Assembly (NCBI GenBank): GCA_025357775.1
Contig: JANXOQ010000208.1
Coordinates: forward strand, 1-7,342
Direction of reading: 5' to 3'
Source: Ferruginibacter sp.
GTDB taxonomy: Bacteria; Bacteroidota; Bacteroidia; Chitinophagales; Chitinophagaceae
Length of the DNA stretch: 7,342 nucleotides
The notes under the pieces were generated by a model that was not told where the DNA came from, made no database searches, and saw only the letters and a list, made by a program, of their open reading frames with translations. Positions 1-6,228 of the stretch are shown here, one piece after another. Numbering within the stretch: position 1 is the stretch's first letter; each line of letters begins with the position of its first letter. The translations under genes and the position numbers were made by a program.

Positions 1-9
1 ACTTCATCT

Positions 10-1776
10 TTATTTTTTATTAAGTGGAATAAACATAGGGCCTGCAAAGCATGGATATGATTTTGTAACATAAACGCCATTTTCTAAAACCGATTCTGCC
101 CAGCAATATTCTCTTCCTTTGCTGTCATCGTTCTTTAATTGTGGCACGTACCATAAAACAAGTTTTTTGTTTTGTATGTTATCTGGGTTATTACCAATGT
201 ATTTATCAGGCCCTTGCTGGTAATCCGTATTGCAACATGGTCCAATAGTCACAAGGTCTGTTTCACCTTCATCCTTTGATGGAATATTCTGAGTAATGTA
301 TGAAAAAGCATTATCGCCTCGCCCTCCATCGCTAAAATTTCCTGTACCAGGTTCTACAAAAAAGCCATCGTTTTGCGTATTTGTAATTTTATACTGGTAA
401 TGTTCATTTGTATATTTTGTTGTGGATGATTGTAGTTGCCATTTTTCATTTACCCAATTAGTCCAGCCATCTCCATTCCATTCTGCAAAATTATTTTGCT
501 GCTCTGCAAATGCAATTCTAAAAACAGGGCGATAGGTTCCATCATTACCACAACCCCTACCAATGCTTGCTGCGGCTACCCTAAACCTTCCATCTTTGTA
601 AAATTCAAATCTTTGCCTATAGTTATAATTACATGGGCTGGGCCACAATTCACTTTTAAAAACTTGCTCTAATACAAAACCTACATCTTTACCTGCATCA
701 TCTTTTAGTTGTAAAATTTTAGGAGGCTCAAATGCAATAACAGCAGCTTGAGAAAAATATGGACAACCTACCGCATCGCTATATCCAAACCCATCTGTAC
801 CACTGTAACTTACGTGCCAATCTACTAGTTTTGCACTTTGCAAAATTGGCGTGCCATTAAAATTTACTTGAGCTATGCGTAAGCCATCGCTGCTGGTGAG
901 CATGTAATTCATTTTCCAACCATCTTTGTTTAGTGCTGTTTCTTTTTCACAAAAGCAAGCAGTAAGTTTATCGTCTTGTAATCTTCTTTCGGTAATCGGA
1001 TTTACAGCACCTGTTGTACCTGTATTAGTCCATCTTACGCCCACAAGTTTGTAGTCTGTTAAGTCTACAATTGCCCACAAAGCTTTTCCATCTTTTACAA
1101 ACGTGGGTGCTACACATAGGTGCCTGCTTCGTTCACACCTTGTGCGATTAAGTGCTGTTTTTGTATTAGCCATTAATGCATCTGCTTCGTTTGGTTTTAT
1201 ACCATATGCTTGTTGCACTTCGGGAGAATTTACAGCAATTTTTATGGCAAGGTTTTTTAAATAAAGCGGTATTTCTGGTTGTGCTTGTTCTTGCGTGCTA
1301 ACAGAAAGTACTTTTTGCTGCGTGTTACTTACTATTGCAATTGTGGTGAGGTTAAGCGGATAATTGTACATTTCTACTCTATAACAATCAGCAATATTTA
1401 CTATTCCTTTTGTGTTTGCTATATCACTTTCCCTTGCAGGCACTACAGCAAATATTTCATTTCTATATGGCAATTTTGTTTTTATATCTTTTATATTTTG
1501 CAAAAAAAAAGAATCTTTAAGGGCTATTTGTTCGGCATTTTTTTGTGCATTGTTCAAAGTATCTCTGCACAATAAAATTGGCGTAGAGCCTTTCAATGCA
1601 TTTTTAATATCTTCTACGTGACTGTTTACAAAATCAAAGGTTTTAAGCGAATCTGCTTGGGTTATTATAGAGGTTAAAACATCATCGTCGTATGTGGTTA
1701 CATTTTGTAAGGTAGCAGCATTGTTTTGACAAGAAACAAAAAAATAGGTAAGAAATATTATTGAGAAAAATTTCAT
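10..1776 (-). CDS. Copper-amine-oxidase-like lipoprotein lacking Cu ligands
   Basis: Predicted exported lipoprotein. Residues are numbered from the longest reading frame (start at 1839, 609 aa). I prefer Met22 (codon 1774-1776): it begins a compact signal peptide ending in the lipobox FFVSC (Cys37), and a TAAATTTG promoter element lies just before it. Met14 (1798-1800) is the alternative. Seen: a C-terminal half (about 318-609) resembling the copper amine oxidase catalytic domain, with GLRIAQVNFNGTPI (319-332), a GYSDAVGCPYF segment (352-362), the cofactor-site-like CNYNY (403-407) followed by FEFYKDGRF, and DNIQNKKLVLWYVPQL (553-568), which matches the family's eNIvneDlVlWyt stretch. Residues about 120-290 resemble the small N2/N3 domains. 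Missing: the HxH copper pair and the third His; after residue 241 the only histidines are 342 and 480. Cysteines are numerous (296, 298, 359, 403, 430, 535, 536, 579, 597), suggesting disulfides. The cytochrome gene lies 147 bp upstream on the same strand. The fold call is inference from recalled family motifs; catalytic function is doubtful. Confidence 0.75.
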   Translation of the reverse strand: MKFFSIIFLTYFFVSCQNNAATLQNVTTYDDDVLTSIITQADSLKTFDFVNSHVEDIKNALKGSTPILLCRDTLNNAQKNAEQIALKDSFFLQNIKDIKTKLPYRNEIFAVVPARESDIANTKGIVNIADCYRVEMYNYPLNLTTIAIVSNTQQKVLSVSTQEQAQPEIPLYLKNLAIKIAVNSPEVQQAYGIKPNEADALMANTKTALNRTRCERSRHLCVAPTFVKDGKALWAIVDLTDYKLVGVRWTNTGTTGAVNPITERRLQDDKLTACFCEKETALNKDGWKMNYMLTSSDGLRIAQVNFNGTPILQSAKLVDWHVSYSGTDGFGYSDAVGCPYFSQAAVIAFEPPKILQLKDDAGKDVGFVLEQVFKSELWPSPCNYNYRQRFEFYKDGRFRVAAASIGRGCGNDGTYRPVFRIAFAEQQNNFAEWNGDGWTNWVNEKWQLQSSTTKYTNEHYQYKITNTQNDGFFVEPGTGNFSDGGRGDNAFSYITQNIPSKDEGETDLVTIGPCCNTDYQQGPDKYIGNNPDNIQNKKLVLWYVPQLKNDDSKGREYCWAESVLENGVYVTKSYPCFAGPMFIPLNKK

Positions 1777-1780
1777 GCGT

Positions 1781-1789
1781 GCAAATTTA
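1781..1789 (-). promoter_or_regulatory. Bacteroidota -7 promoter element TAAATTTGC
   Basis: Read on the minus strand, TAAATTTGC matches the Bacteroidota consensus TAnnTTTG and ends four bases before the ATG at 1776-1774. Transcription would start at or next to that ATG, so the mRNA would be nearly leaderless; this supports Met22 as the true start of the amine-oxidase-like gene. No good -33 TTTG lies at the usual distance of about 19 bases, so the call rests on the -7 box and its position. The identical nine bases precede the glycosyltransferase gene. Confidence 0.5.
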
Positions 1790-1923
1790 TTTTTAGCCAT
1801 TGAGCATTTTAGTTGATTCCAAATTTTGTTATGGCTCATTCCATGTGTTTTAATTTAAAGTCATTTATAAACTAGCTCTTGTTGCTCAGTTAATAAATAT
1901 TTCCATTGGAATACAAATCTAAA

Positions 1924-3024
1924 TTAATATTTTGTTTCATCTTCAGTAAAAGGATTTTGATATAAAGGATTTTTTACAAAAGATGAGTCGCTTAGGCTTA
2001 GTAAAAAATTTATCAGATTTAATTTTTCTTTTTCAGTTAAAGAAAATCCTTTTATGAAAGGATGCTTAAAAATATTTTTATTGCCATTGCCAATGTATTC
2101 ACCACTTGTGATTATTCTGCCACCGCTAGCGTAATGTGATATTACATCTTGCAACGAGGCAGCAGAGCCATCATGAAAATAAGGTGCTGTAAAAGCAAGA
2201 TTACGCAGTGTAGGTACCCTGAACTTACCCATATCATTTGTATTTTTTGTTTGTTCATACAAGCCTTGATCGTATAAAGGATATTCGTTGTTGTTGTTTA
2301 CATTATATAAACCGATATTGTAATAGTAAACAGTATCTTTTGTTTTTTCCGTAAAAATTGGCGTAGTAAAATTTTTTCCTCCATGGCATGATGCACATTG
2401 TAGTGCAGCAGAAAAAAATAAATTTTTACCTGCTTTTTCACTTGCATTTAAAGCACCTGTATCTCCATTTATGAATTTATCATACGGTGCATTGTAAGAA
2501 ACCAGCTGCTGCTCAAACTGACTTATGGCAAGTTTAATATACTTCCAATTGAAACTGTAGCCTGCTTTGGTAAATAAAGATTGGTAATGACTGTCTGTTA
2601 TAATTCTATTTAAAATTTCTACTTCATGCCTTTTTACACCCATTTCTATAACATGTTCATTAAACAAAGGATTTTCTATTTGCTGTAATGCACTATGTAT
2701 GTTTGAATCTGCTGCCGTAAGATATTTTAAATTATTAAGATTAAAAAGTGGTTGTGTATTGCGATTGTGTAAATCTGCAAAGGCACCGAGCGAACGTTTG
2801 TATCCATCTGTAAACGCAAACTGTGGGTTGTGGCATGTGCCACAAGAGCGGGTATTGTTTATGGAAAGTCTTCTGTCATAAAATAAATACCAGCCAAGTT
2901 CTATCTGGTTTGTTTGCATTTCATTTTTACTGCTAGAAATATTACAAGCAGAAAAAAAGTTTACCAGCATACAAATAACCACAAAGAAAATGGTAACAAT
3001 ATAATTAATTTTTTTAGAAAACAT
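1924..3024 (-). CDS. Di-heme cytochrome c peroxidase / MauG-family lipoprotein
   Basis: Predicted di-heme c-type cytochrome, secreted and lipid-anchored; family members reduce H2O2 or oxidise a partner protein. The 366 residues begin with a signal peptide ending in the lipobox FFSAC (Cys27). Heme motif 1 is CGTCH (61-65), preceded by LFYDRRLS as is usual in the family; heme motif 2 is CASCH (210-214). The conserved C-terminal signature FRVPTLRNLAFTAPYFHDG spans 268-286. It is followed by LQDVISHY (291-298): from memory of Pseudomonas CcpA, the axial Met falls where Tyr298 is here, and MauG has Tyr at that site. Length is normal for the family. A TACTTTTG promoter element lies 8 bases before the ATG, with a tetranucleotide repeat just beyond it. 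The gene is upstream of and co-directional with the amine-oxidase-like gene. The family call is firm; whether it is a peroxidase or a MauG-like protein-modifying oxidase is open. Confidence 0.93.
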   Translation of the reverse strand: MFSKKINYIVTIFFVVICMLVNFFSACNISSSKNEMQTNQIELGWYLFYDRRLSINNTRSCGTCHNPQFAFTDGYKRSLGAFADLHNRNTQPLFNLNNLKYLTAADSNIHSALQQIENPLFNEHVIEMGVKRHEVEILNRIITDSHYQSLFTKAGYSFNWKYIKLAISQFEQQLVSYNAPYDKFINGDTGALNASEKAGKNLFFSAALQCASCHGGKNFTTPIFTEKTKDTVYYYNIGLYNVNNNNEYPLYDQGLYEQTKNTNDMGKFRVPTLRNLAFTAPYFHDGSAASLQDVISHYASGGRIITSGEYIGNGNKNIFKHPFIKGFSLTEKEKLNLINFLLSLSDSSFVKNPLYQNPFTEDETKY

Positions 3025-3032
3025 TCGTTATT

Positions 3033-3040
3033 CAAAAGTA
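3033..3040 (-). promoter_or_regulatory. -7 promoter element TACTTTTG of the cytochrome gene
   Basis: On the minus strand TACTTTTG is an exact match to TAnnTTTG. It lies eight bases before the ATG at 3024-3022, predicting a leader of only a few bases. The expected -33 region (about 19 bases further upstream, near 3060-3063) falls at the edge of the TACT repeat and has no clear TTTG. Confidence 0.55.
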
Positions 3041-3053
3041 ATTCATTAAAGTC

Positions 3054-3086
3054 ACATACATACTTACTTACTTACTTACTTACATA
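3054..3086. repeat. Tetranucleotide microsatellite (TACT)n upstream of cytochrome gene
   Basis: A period-4 tract: TACA at 3057-3060, five perfect TACT units at 3061-3080, then TACA and TA to 3086, with ACA at 3054-3056 continuing the period upstream. It covers the predicted -33 region and the DNA just upstream of the cytochrome promoter (on that strand it reads AGTA). Short tandem repeats of this kind change copy number by slipped-strand mispairing, so it could vary promoter strength. That effect is inferred. Confidence 0.85.
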
Positions 3087-3297
3087 TTGTATCATCCTAT
3101 TTATATTTAAAATTCATGTCACAAAAAAACTATTACGTTTTGCAAAAATAAAAAAGTTTAGCAATGTATTTGAATACCCAAAAGATATGCAAGGGCACTT
3201 GGGTAGTTATAAAACATTTATACTTTCTTACAAATAAAAACACATTATGAAAGTTTGAATATTGCAGGCAGTAAAGAAATTACTACATAAAATTTAG
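3087..3297. other. Stretch without recognisable gene
   Basis: I see no supportable gene here on either strand. An open frame crosses it on the plus strand, but it translates the TACT repeat into repeated Tyr-Leu-Leu-Thr, has no family resemblance, and starts inside the cytochrome gene on the opposite strand. The right end (about 3241-3297) may be a more decayed part of the transposase remnant that follows: in another frame, positions 3297-3311 read VYQIK, reminiscent of the family, which implies an indel near 3309-3315. No terminal inverted repeats of an insertion sequence are visible. Confidence 0.5.
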
Positions 3298-3630
3298 TTT
3301 ACCAAATTAAAAATTGATAATAACATACATTGTGGTTTAAAAGAAGACACGGTAATAACCTTACATATAAAAGCCTATGATGGTACACAAAGACTACTTC
3401 AACTACGAAAAATAAAATATTATGATAGAGAACACAATAGAGGTTTTGAATTTATTACCAACCTGAAGGATATGAGAGCCAATATGATTGCTGCATTGTA
3501 AAAAGTAAGATGGCAAATAGAAATCGTTTTCAAGCAGTTAAAACAAAACTTTCCTTTAAAATACTTTTTAGGAGAAAATGAAATACCACTAAAATAGAGA
3601 TATACTGCGTTCGTAATAAATCTAACTTTT
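3298..3630 (+). pseudogene. IS4-family transposase remnant (C-terminal part)
   Basis: One frame (codons starting at 3301, 3304 and so on) reads as the C-terminal part of a Bacteroidota IS4-type DDE transposase: LRKIKYYDREHNRGFEFITN, then KDMRANMIAAL, a stop, KVRWQIEIVFKQLKQNF, PLKYFLGENE, and TAFVINL. The YREK signature (Y-x2-R-x3-E-x6-K) is intact except that Tyr is replaced by TAA at 3499-3501, one base from TAT. A second stop, TAG at 3595-3597, lies where the family usually has NAIKIQIW, and about one codon seems lost after it. There is no start codon, and the DDE Asp regions upstream are missing. The remnant runs to within a few bases of the kinase stop codon at 3631. It is non-functional, the scar of an old insertion or recombination. 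Group assignment within IS4 is from memory. Confidence 0.8.
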
Positions 3631-4779
3631 CTACTTTCTCAATACAATTCTAAAAGTAGTGCCAGCACCAACTTCACTATGCTTTACATATAATGTCCCT
3701 TTATGATAAATATCAATAATTCTCTTACTAAGCGATAATCCAAGTCCCCAACCCCGCTGCTTTGTTGTAAATCCAGGCTTAAAAACGTTGGCTATATTTT
3801 TTTTGCTTATTCCTTTTCCATCATCTTTTACGTCTATTAAAATTTGCGTTGCCTCATTTTTTAGTCCAATTTTAATTTCACCTTTCCCATCCATTGCATC
3901 TAAAGCATTTTTTAATAAATTTTCTATTACCCAATCAAATAAATGTGGGTTTATAAATGCATTAATGTGAGTATTCCCATAATCATTTATACTAAAAACT
4001 ATCTTTTCTGGCGAGCGCTTTTTTATATAACTCACCATATTTTCTACCTGCATATTCAAATTAGTTTCTTCAAGTTTTGGTGTACTACCTATTTTTCCAA
4101 ATCTATCACTTACTAGTTTTAATCTTTCTACATCTTTGTTCATTTCTAAAGAAATTTTTTCAGTAGCAGGGTTTCCTTTCAACATTTCCATCCATCCTTG
4201 CAAAGAAGATATAGGAGTACCTAATTGATGAGCAGCTTCCTTTGCAAGCCCAACCCAAACTTGGTTTTGTGTACTTTTACTCTTTGTAGAAATTGCAATA
4301 AATATGATAATTATAAAAAGTGTGGCTACAATTAATTGTACAATTGGAAAATATCTTATTTCAATAAGCAAGTCAGATTCTCCGTAATAAGTAAAGTTTT
4401 TCTCTGCTTGATTTAATGGGTTTTTCCAAACAATTGGTAAATTTATTATTTTAAAATCAGCTAATTTTTTAATGAGAAAAAATTTATCAGTTGCAATTTC
4501 AGCAGAATCATAATTAGAAAAAATGATACTATCTTTCTCATTTGTTTGTATTAAAGGAATATCCTTGCTATTATCTAAAATAATTTTTGAGGCTAATTTT
4601 GTATCAGTATTATTAATATTATTCAAATCATTTACTGCCTCTACATACTGCTCTATTTTAATTTTTTCACCAACAGCAATTTTTTTGGCTAAGTAATTAC
4701 TAAATAAAATACTCCCCAGAATAAAAGTAAATGCAATTAATCCCAATAATGTTTTAAAGTTTAAAAAACGGTCAATCAT
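3631..4779 (-). CDS. Membrane sensor histidine kinase (orphan)
   Basis: Inner-membrane histidine kinase of 382 residues that autophosphorylates in response to an unknown signal. Seen in order: transmembrane segment 1 (about 10-30), a sensor region of about 110 residues (33-142) that should face the periplasm, transmembrane segment 2 (about 144-164), and a short linker without an evident HAMP domain. Then comes the H-box AKEAAHQLGTPISSLQGW with phospho-acceptor His184. The ATPase domain has N-box ENLLKNALDA (286-295), G1 DDGKGI (319-324), F-box FKPGFTTK (333-340) and G2 GWGLGLS (343-349). All catalytic motifs look intact. The HQLGTPISSLQGW variant of the H-box is, from memory, common in Bacteroidota kinases. 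No response regulator lies next to it, so its partner must be elsewhere. It is divergent from the glycosyltransferase, with 61 bases between the start codons. Confidence 0.95.
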   Translation of the reverse strand: MIDRFLNFKTLLGLIAFTFILGSILFSNYLAKKIAVGEKIKIEQYVEAVNDLNNINNTDTKLASKIILDNSKDIPLIQTNEKDSIIFSNYDSAEIATDKFFLIKKLADFKIINLPIVWKNPLNQAEKNFTYYGESDLLIEIRYFPIVQLIVATLFIIIIFIAISTKSKSTQNQVWVGLAKEAAHQLGTPISSLQGWMEMLKGNPATEKISLEMNKDVERLKLVSDRFGKIGSTPKLEETNLNMQVENMVSYIKKRSPEKIVFSINDYGNTHINAFINPHLFDWVIENLLKNALDAMDGKGEIKIGLKNEATQILIDVKDDGKGISKKNIANVFKPGFTTKQRGWGLGLSLSKRIIDIYHKGTLYVKHSEVGAGTTFRIVLRK

Positions 4780-4791
4780 CTCTAAAATTAA

Positions 4792-4799
4792 CGAATATA
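4792..4799 (-). promoter_or_regulatory. Candidate -7 element TATATTCG for the kinase gene
   Basis: On the minus strand TATATTCG differs from TAnnTTTG at one position and lies 12 bases before the kinase ATG. No clear -33 element is present. It lies back to back with the better glycosyltransferase promoter element in the same short divergent region. Confidence 0.3.
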
Positions 4800-4830
4800 A
4801 AAATGTATTACACTAAATTCTAAAATAAAG

Positions 4831-4839
4831 TAAATTTGC
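4831..4839 (+). promoter_or_regulatory. -7 promoter element TAAATTTGC of the glycosyltransferase gene
   Basis: TAAATTTGC matches TAnnTTTG and is followed after a single G by ATGATG. A transcription start about five bases after the box would fall near the second ATG (4844-4846), so the message would be leaderless and translation may begin at Met2. A weak TTAC at 4808-4811 is 19 bases upstream, at the -33 position. Confidence 0.5.
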
Positions 4840-4840
4840 G

Positions 4841-5887
4841 ATGATGAGTAATTCACAAATAGACAATTTACCCTCTGTAGCAGTTGTTATTTTAAATTGG
4901 AATGGAAAATTTTTTTTAGAAAAATATCTTCCCTCTATATTGAAATCTAATTATAAAAATTTACAAATAATTATTGCAGATAATGCAAGTACGGATGACT
5001 CAGTTAATTTTATAAAAGAATATTATTCAAAAATTAAAATAATTAAAAATAAAACAAATGATGGATTTGCGAAAGGCTACAATAATTCATTAAAACAAGT
5101 ATCGGCTGATTATTTTGTATTACTTAATAGTGATGTAGAAGTAACGCCCAACTGGATAGAACCTATAGTTACTTTAATGGAGACAGATAAAAAAATTGCA
5201 GCCTGCCAACCTAAAATTTTATCAGAACAAAATAAGCAATTATTTGAATATGCAGGTGCAGCTGGTGGGTGGATTGATAAATTTGGATACCCATTTGCTC
5301 GTGGGAGAATTTTTGAAAATATAGAATTCGATAATGGCCAATATGAAGATGTACAGCCATGTTTTTGGGCTACAGGTGCAGCCATGTTTGTACGTTCAAC
5401 TGTTTTTAAACAATTAAATGGTTTTGATGAGTATTTTTTTGCACACCAAGAAGAAATAGACTTATGCTGGCGTATGCAATTGAGCGGCTACAAAATATAT
5501 GTACAGCCTAAATCTGTAGTTTATCATTTGGGCGGAGGCACTTTACCAAAAGGAAATTCAAAAAAAACATACCTTAATTTTAGGAATAACTTGATAATGA
5601 TTTATAAAAATACTTTTGGTTTTTCCTTATTTGTAAAATTATATGTTAGAATAATGTTGGATGCAGTTGCTGCCTATAAAGCATTATTTTCTGGAGATAT
5701 AAAATATTTTTTTGCTGTGGTCAAAGCTCATATTCATTTTACAATTTGGTTTTTATTTCATCAAAAAAGGTCACTTTTTGTAAAAAAAAGTATGAAAGAA
5801 TTATCAGGTACTTATAATGGAAGCATACTTTGGCAATATTATTTTAAAAAGAAAAAAGTTTTTTCAGAAATTATTAATTCCAAATAA
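4841..5887 (+). CDS. GT2-family glycosyltransferase
   Basis: Predicted inverting glycosyltransferase of 348 residues (GT-A fold, family GT2, rhamnosyltransferase-like subgroup), adding a sugar from a nucleotide-sugar donor to a cell-surface glycan; donor and acceptor are unknown. Seen: the N-terminal nucleotide-binding strand VAVVILNWNG (13-22), DNASTDDS (47-54), a GFAKGYNNS segment (75-83), the metal-binding DxD-type motif NSDVE (96-100), ATGAAMFVR (177-185), and GFDEYFFAHQEEIDLCWR (194-211) with the acidic catalytic-base region. This is followed by SGYKIYVQP and VYHLGGGT (227-234). The C-terminus (about 258-308) is hydrophobic and aromatic and ends in a basic tail, suggesting attachment to the inner face of the membrane. 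Two tandem ATGs begin the gene; the promoter element suggests the second may be used. No other polysaccharide genes flank it, so it looks like a stand-alone transferase. Confidence 0.95.
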   Translation: MMSNSQIDNLPSVAVVILNWNGKFFLEKYLPSILKSNYKNLQIIIADNASTDDSVNFIKEYYSKIKIIKNKTNDGFAKGYNNSLKQVSADYFVLLNSDVEVTPNWIEPIVTLMETDKKIAACQPKILSEQNKQLFEYAGAAGGWIDKFGYPFARGRIFENIEFDNGQYEDVQPCFWATGAAMFVRSTVFKQLNGFDEYFFAHQEEIDLCWRMQLSGYKIYVQPKSVVYHLGGGTLPKGNSKKTYLNFRNNLIMIYKNTFGFSLFVKLYVRIMLDAVAAYKALFSGDIKYFFAVVKAHIHFTIWFLFHQKRSLFVKKSMKELSGTYNGSILWQYYFKKKKVFSEIINSK

Positions 5888-5908
5888 ATTATTTTAAAAA
5901 GAAGCACT

Positions 5909-5916
5909 TACTTTTG
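5909..5916 (+). promoter_or_regulatory. -7 promoter element TACTTTTG of the small membrane protein gene
   Basis: TACTTTTG matches TAnnTTTG exactly and lies 19 bases before the ATG at 5936. It gives the small gene its own promoter although it starts only 48 bases after the glycosyltransferase stop. It is the same octamer as in front of the cytochrome gene. The -33 region is AT-rich without a clear TTTG. Confidence 0.5.
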
Positions 5917-5935
5917 CAATATTGAAAACTAAAAT

Positions 5936-6139
5936 ATGAATCAAGAAATTATAGAAAATAAAGACAAAGATTTTGCACACAATTGGGTATCCTCTTCAAA
6001 GTTTATTTGGAAGTTGCAAATATTTGCAGTTGTTGTCATTATTCTATCAGCATGTGTAGCACAATATCAACATCGCTATAAAGGAAAACCAAAAGTAAAC
6101 GTGCCTGAAAATACTTTGTACGACCCTAAATACAAATAA
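5936..6139 (+). CDS. Small single-span membrane protein, function unknown
   Basis: A 67-residue protein that I do not recognise. Seen: a polar, acidic N-terminus (1-21), one hydrophobic segment (about 27-43, with IFAVVVIILSACVA), then a basic and proline-containing tail ending in DPKYK. The hydrophobic segment ends in LSAC (Cys40), which resembles a lipobox, but a 26-residue N-terminal region with four acidic residues before residue 13 is unusual for a lipoprotein signal. A plain membrane anchor is more likely, though lipidation cannot be excluded. The tail contains Tyr-rich QYQHRYKGKPK. Support for a real gene: an exact promoter element at a sensible distance, codon use like its neighbours, a clean stop, and no competing frame. 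It follows the glycosyltransferase on the same strand but probably has its own transcript. Confidence 0.75.
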   Translation: MNQEIIENKDKDFAHNWVSSSKFIWKLQIFAVVVIILSACVAQYQHRYKGKPKVNVPENTLYDPKYK

Positions 6140-6164
6140 AGTTTTTTAATTTAAATACAATACC

Positions 6165-6172
6165 TATTTTTG
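6165..6172 (+). promoter_or_regulatory. -7 promoter element TATTTTTG of the tRNA unit
   Basis: TATTTTTG matches TAnnTTTG. A TTTT tract at 6142-6145 lies 19 bases upstream at the -33 position. Transcription would begin near 6177, giving a 5' leader of about 50 bases before tRNA-Gly that RNase P would remove. Confidence 0.5.
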
Positions 6173-6228
6173 CAAATTGAAAATAGGATTAAAATTTTCT
6201 GAGTAGCAAGAATAGTTCTTTAAATAAT

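Noticed and set aside
1279..1621. Two overlapping plus-strand open frames opposite the amine-oxidase-like gene
   Set aside because: They are Phe/Cys/Ile-rich antisense shadows of a well-supported lipoprotein gene and have no promoter or recognisable motif.
1899..1913. TTCCA-T-TGGAA palindrome between the two lipoprotein genes
   Set aside because: Too short, with a one-base centre, and not repeated elsewhere; probably chance.
2914..3237. Plus-strand open frame of 107 codons across the TACT repeat
   Set aside because: It begins inside the cytochrome gene on the other strand, its middle is only the translated repeat (Tyr-Leu-Leu-Thr), and no family resemblance or promoter supports it.
5110..5385. 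Minus-strand open frame of 91 codons inside the glycosyltransferase
   Set aside because: It is antisense to conserved GT2 motifs (NSDVE, ATGAAMFVR), which explain the lack of stops; it has no features of its own.
3631..5887. Kinase and glycosyltransferase as a two-component polysaccharide cluster
   Set aside because: There is no response regulator, no second glycan gene and no export gene in the window; proximity alone is not enough.
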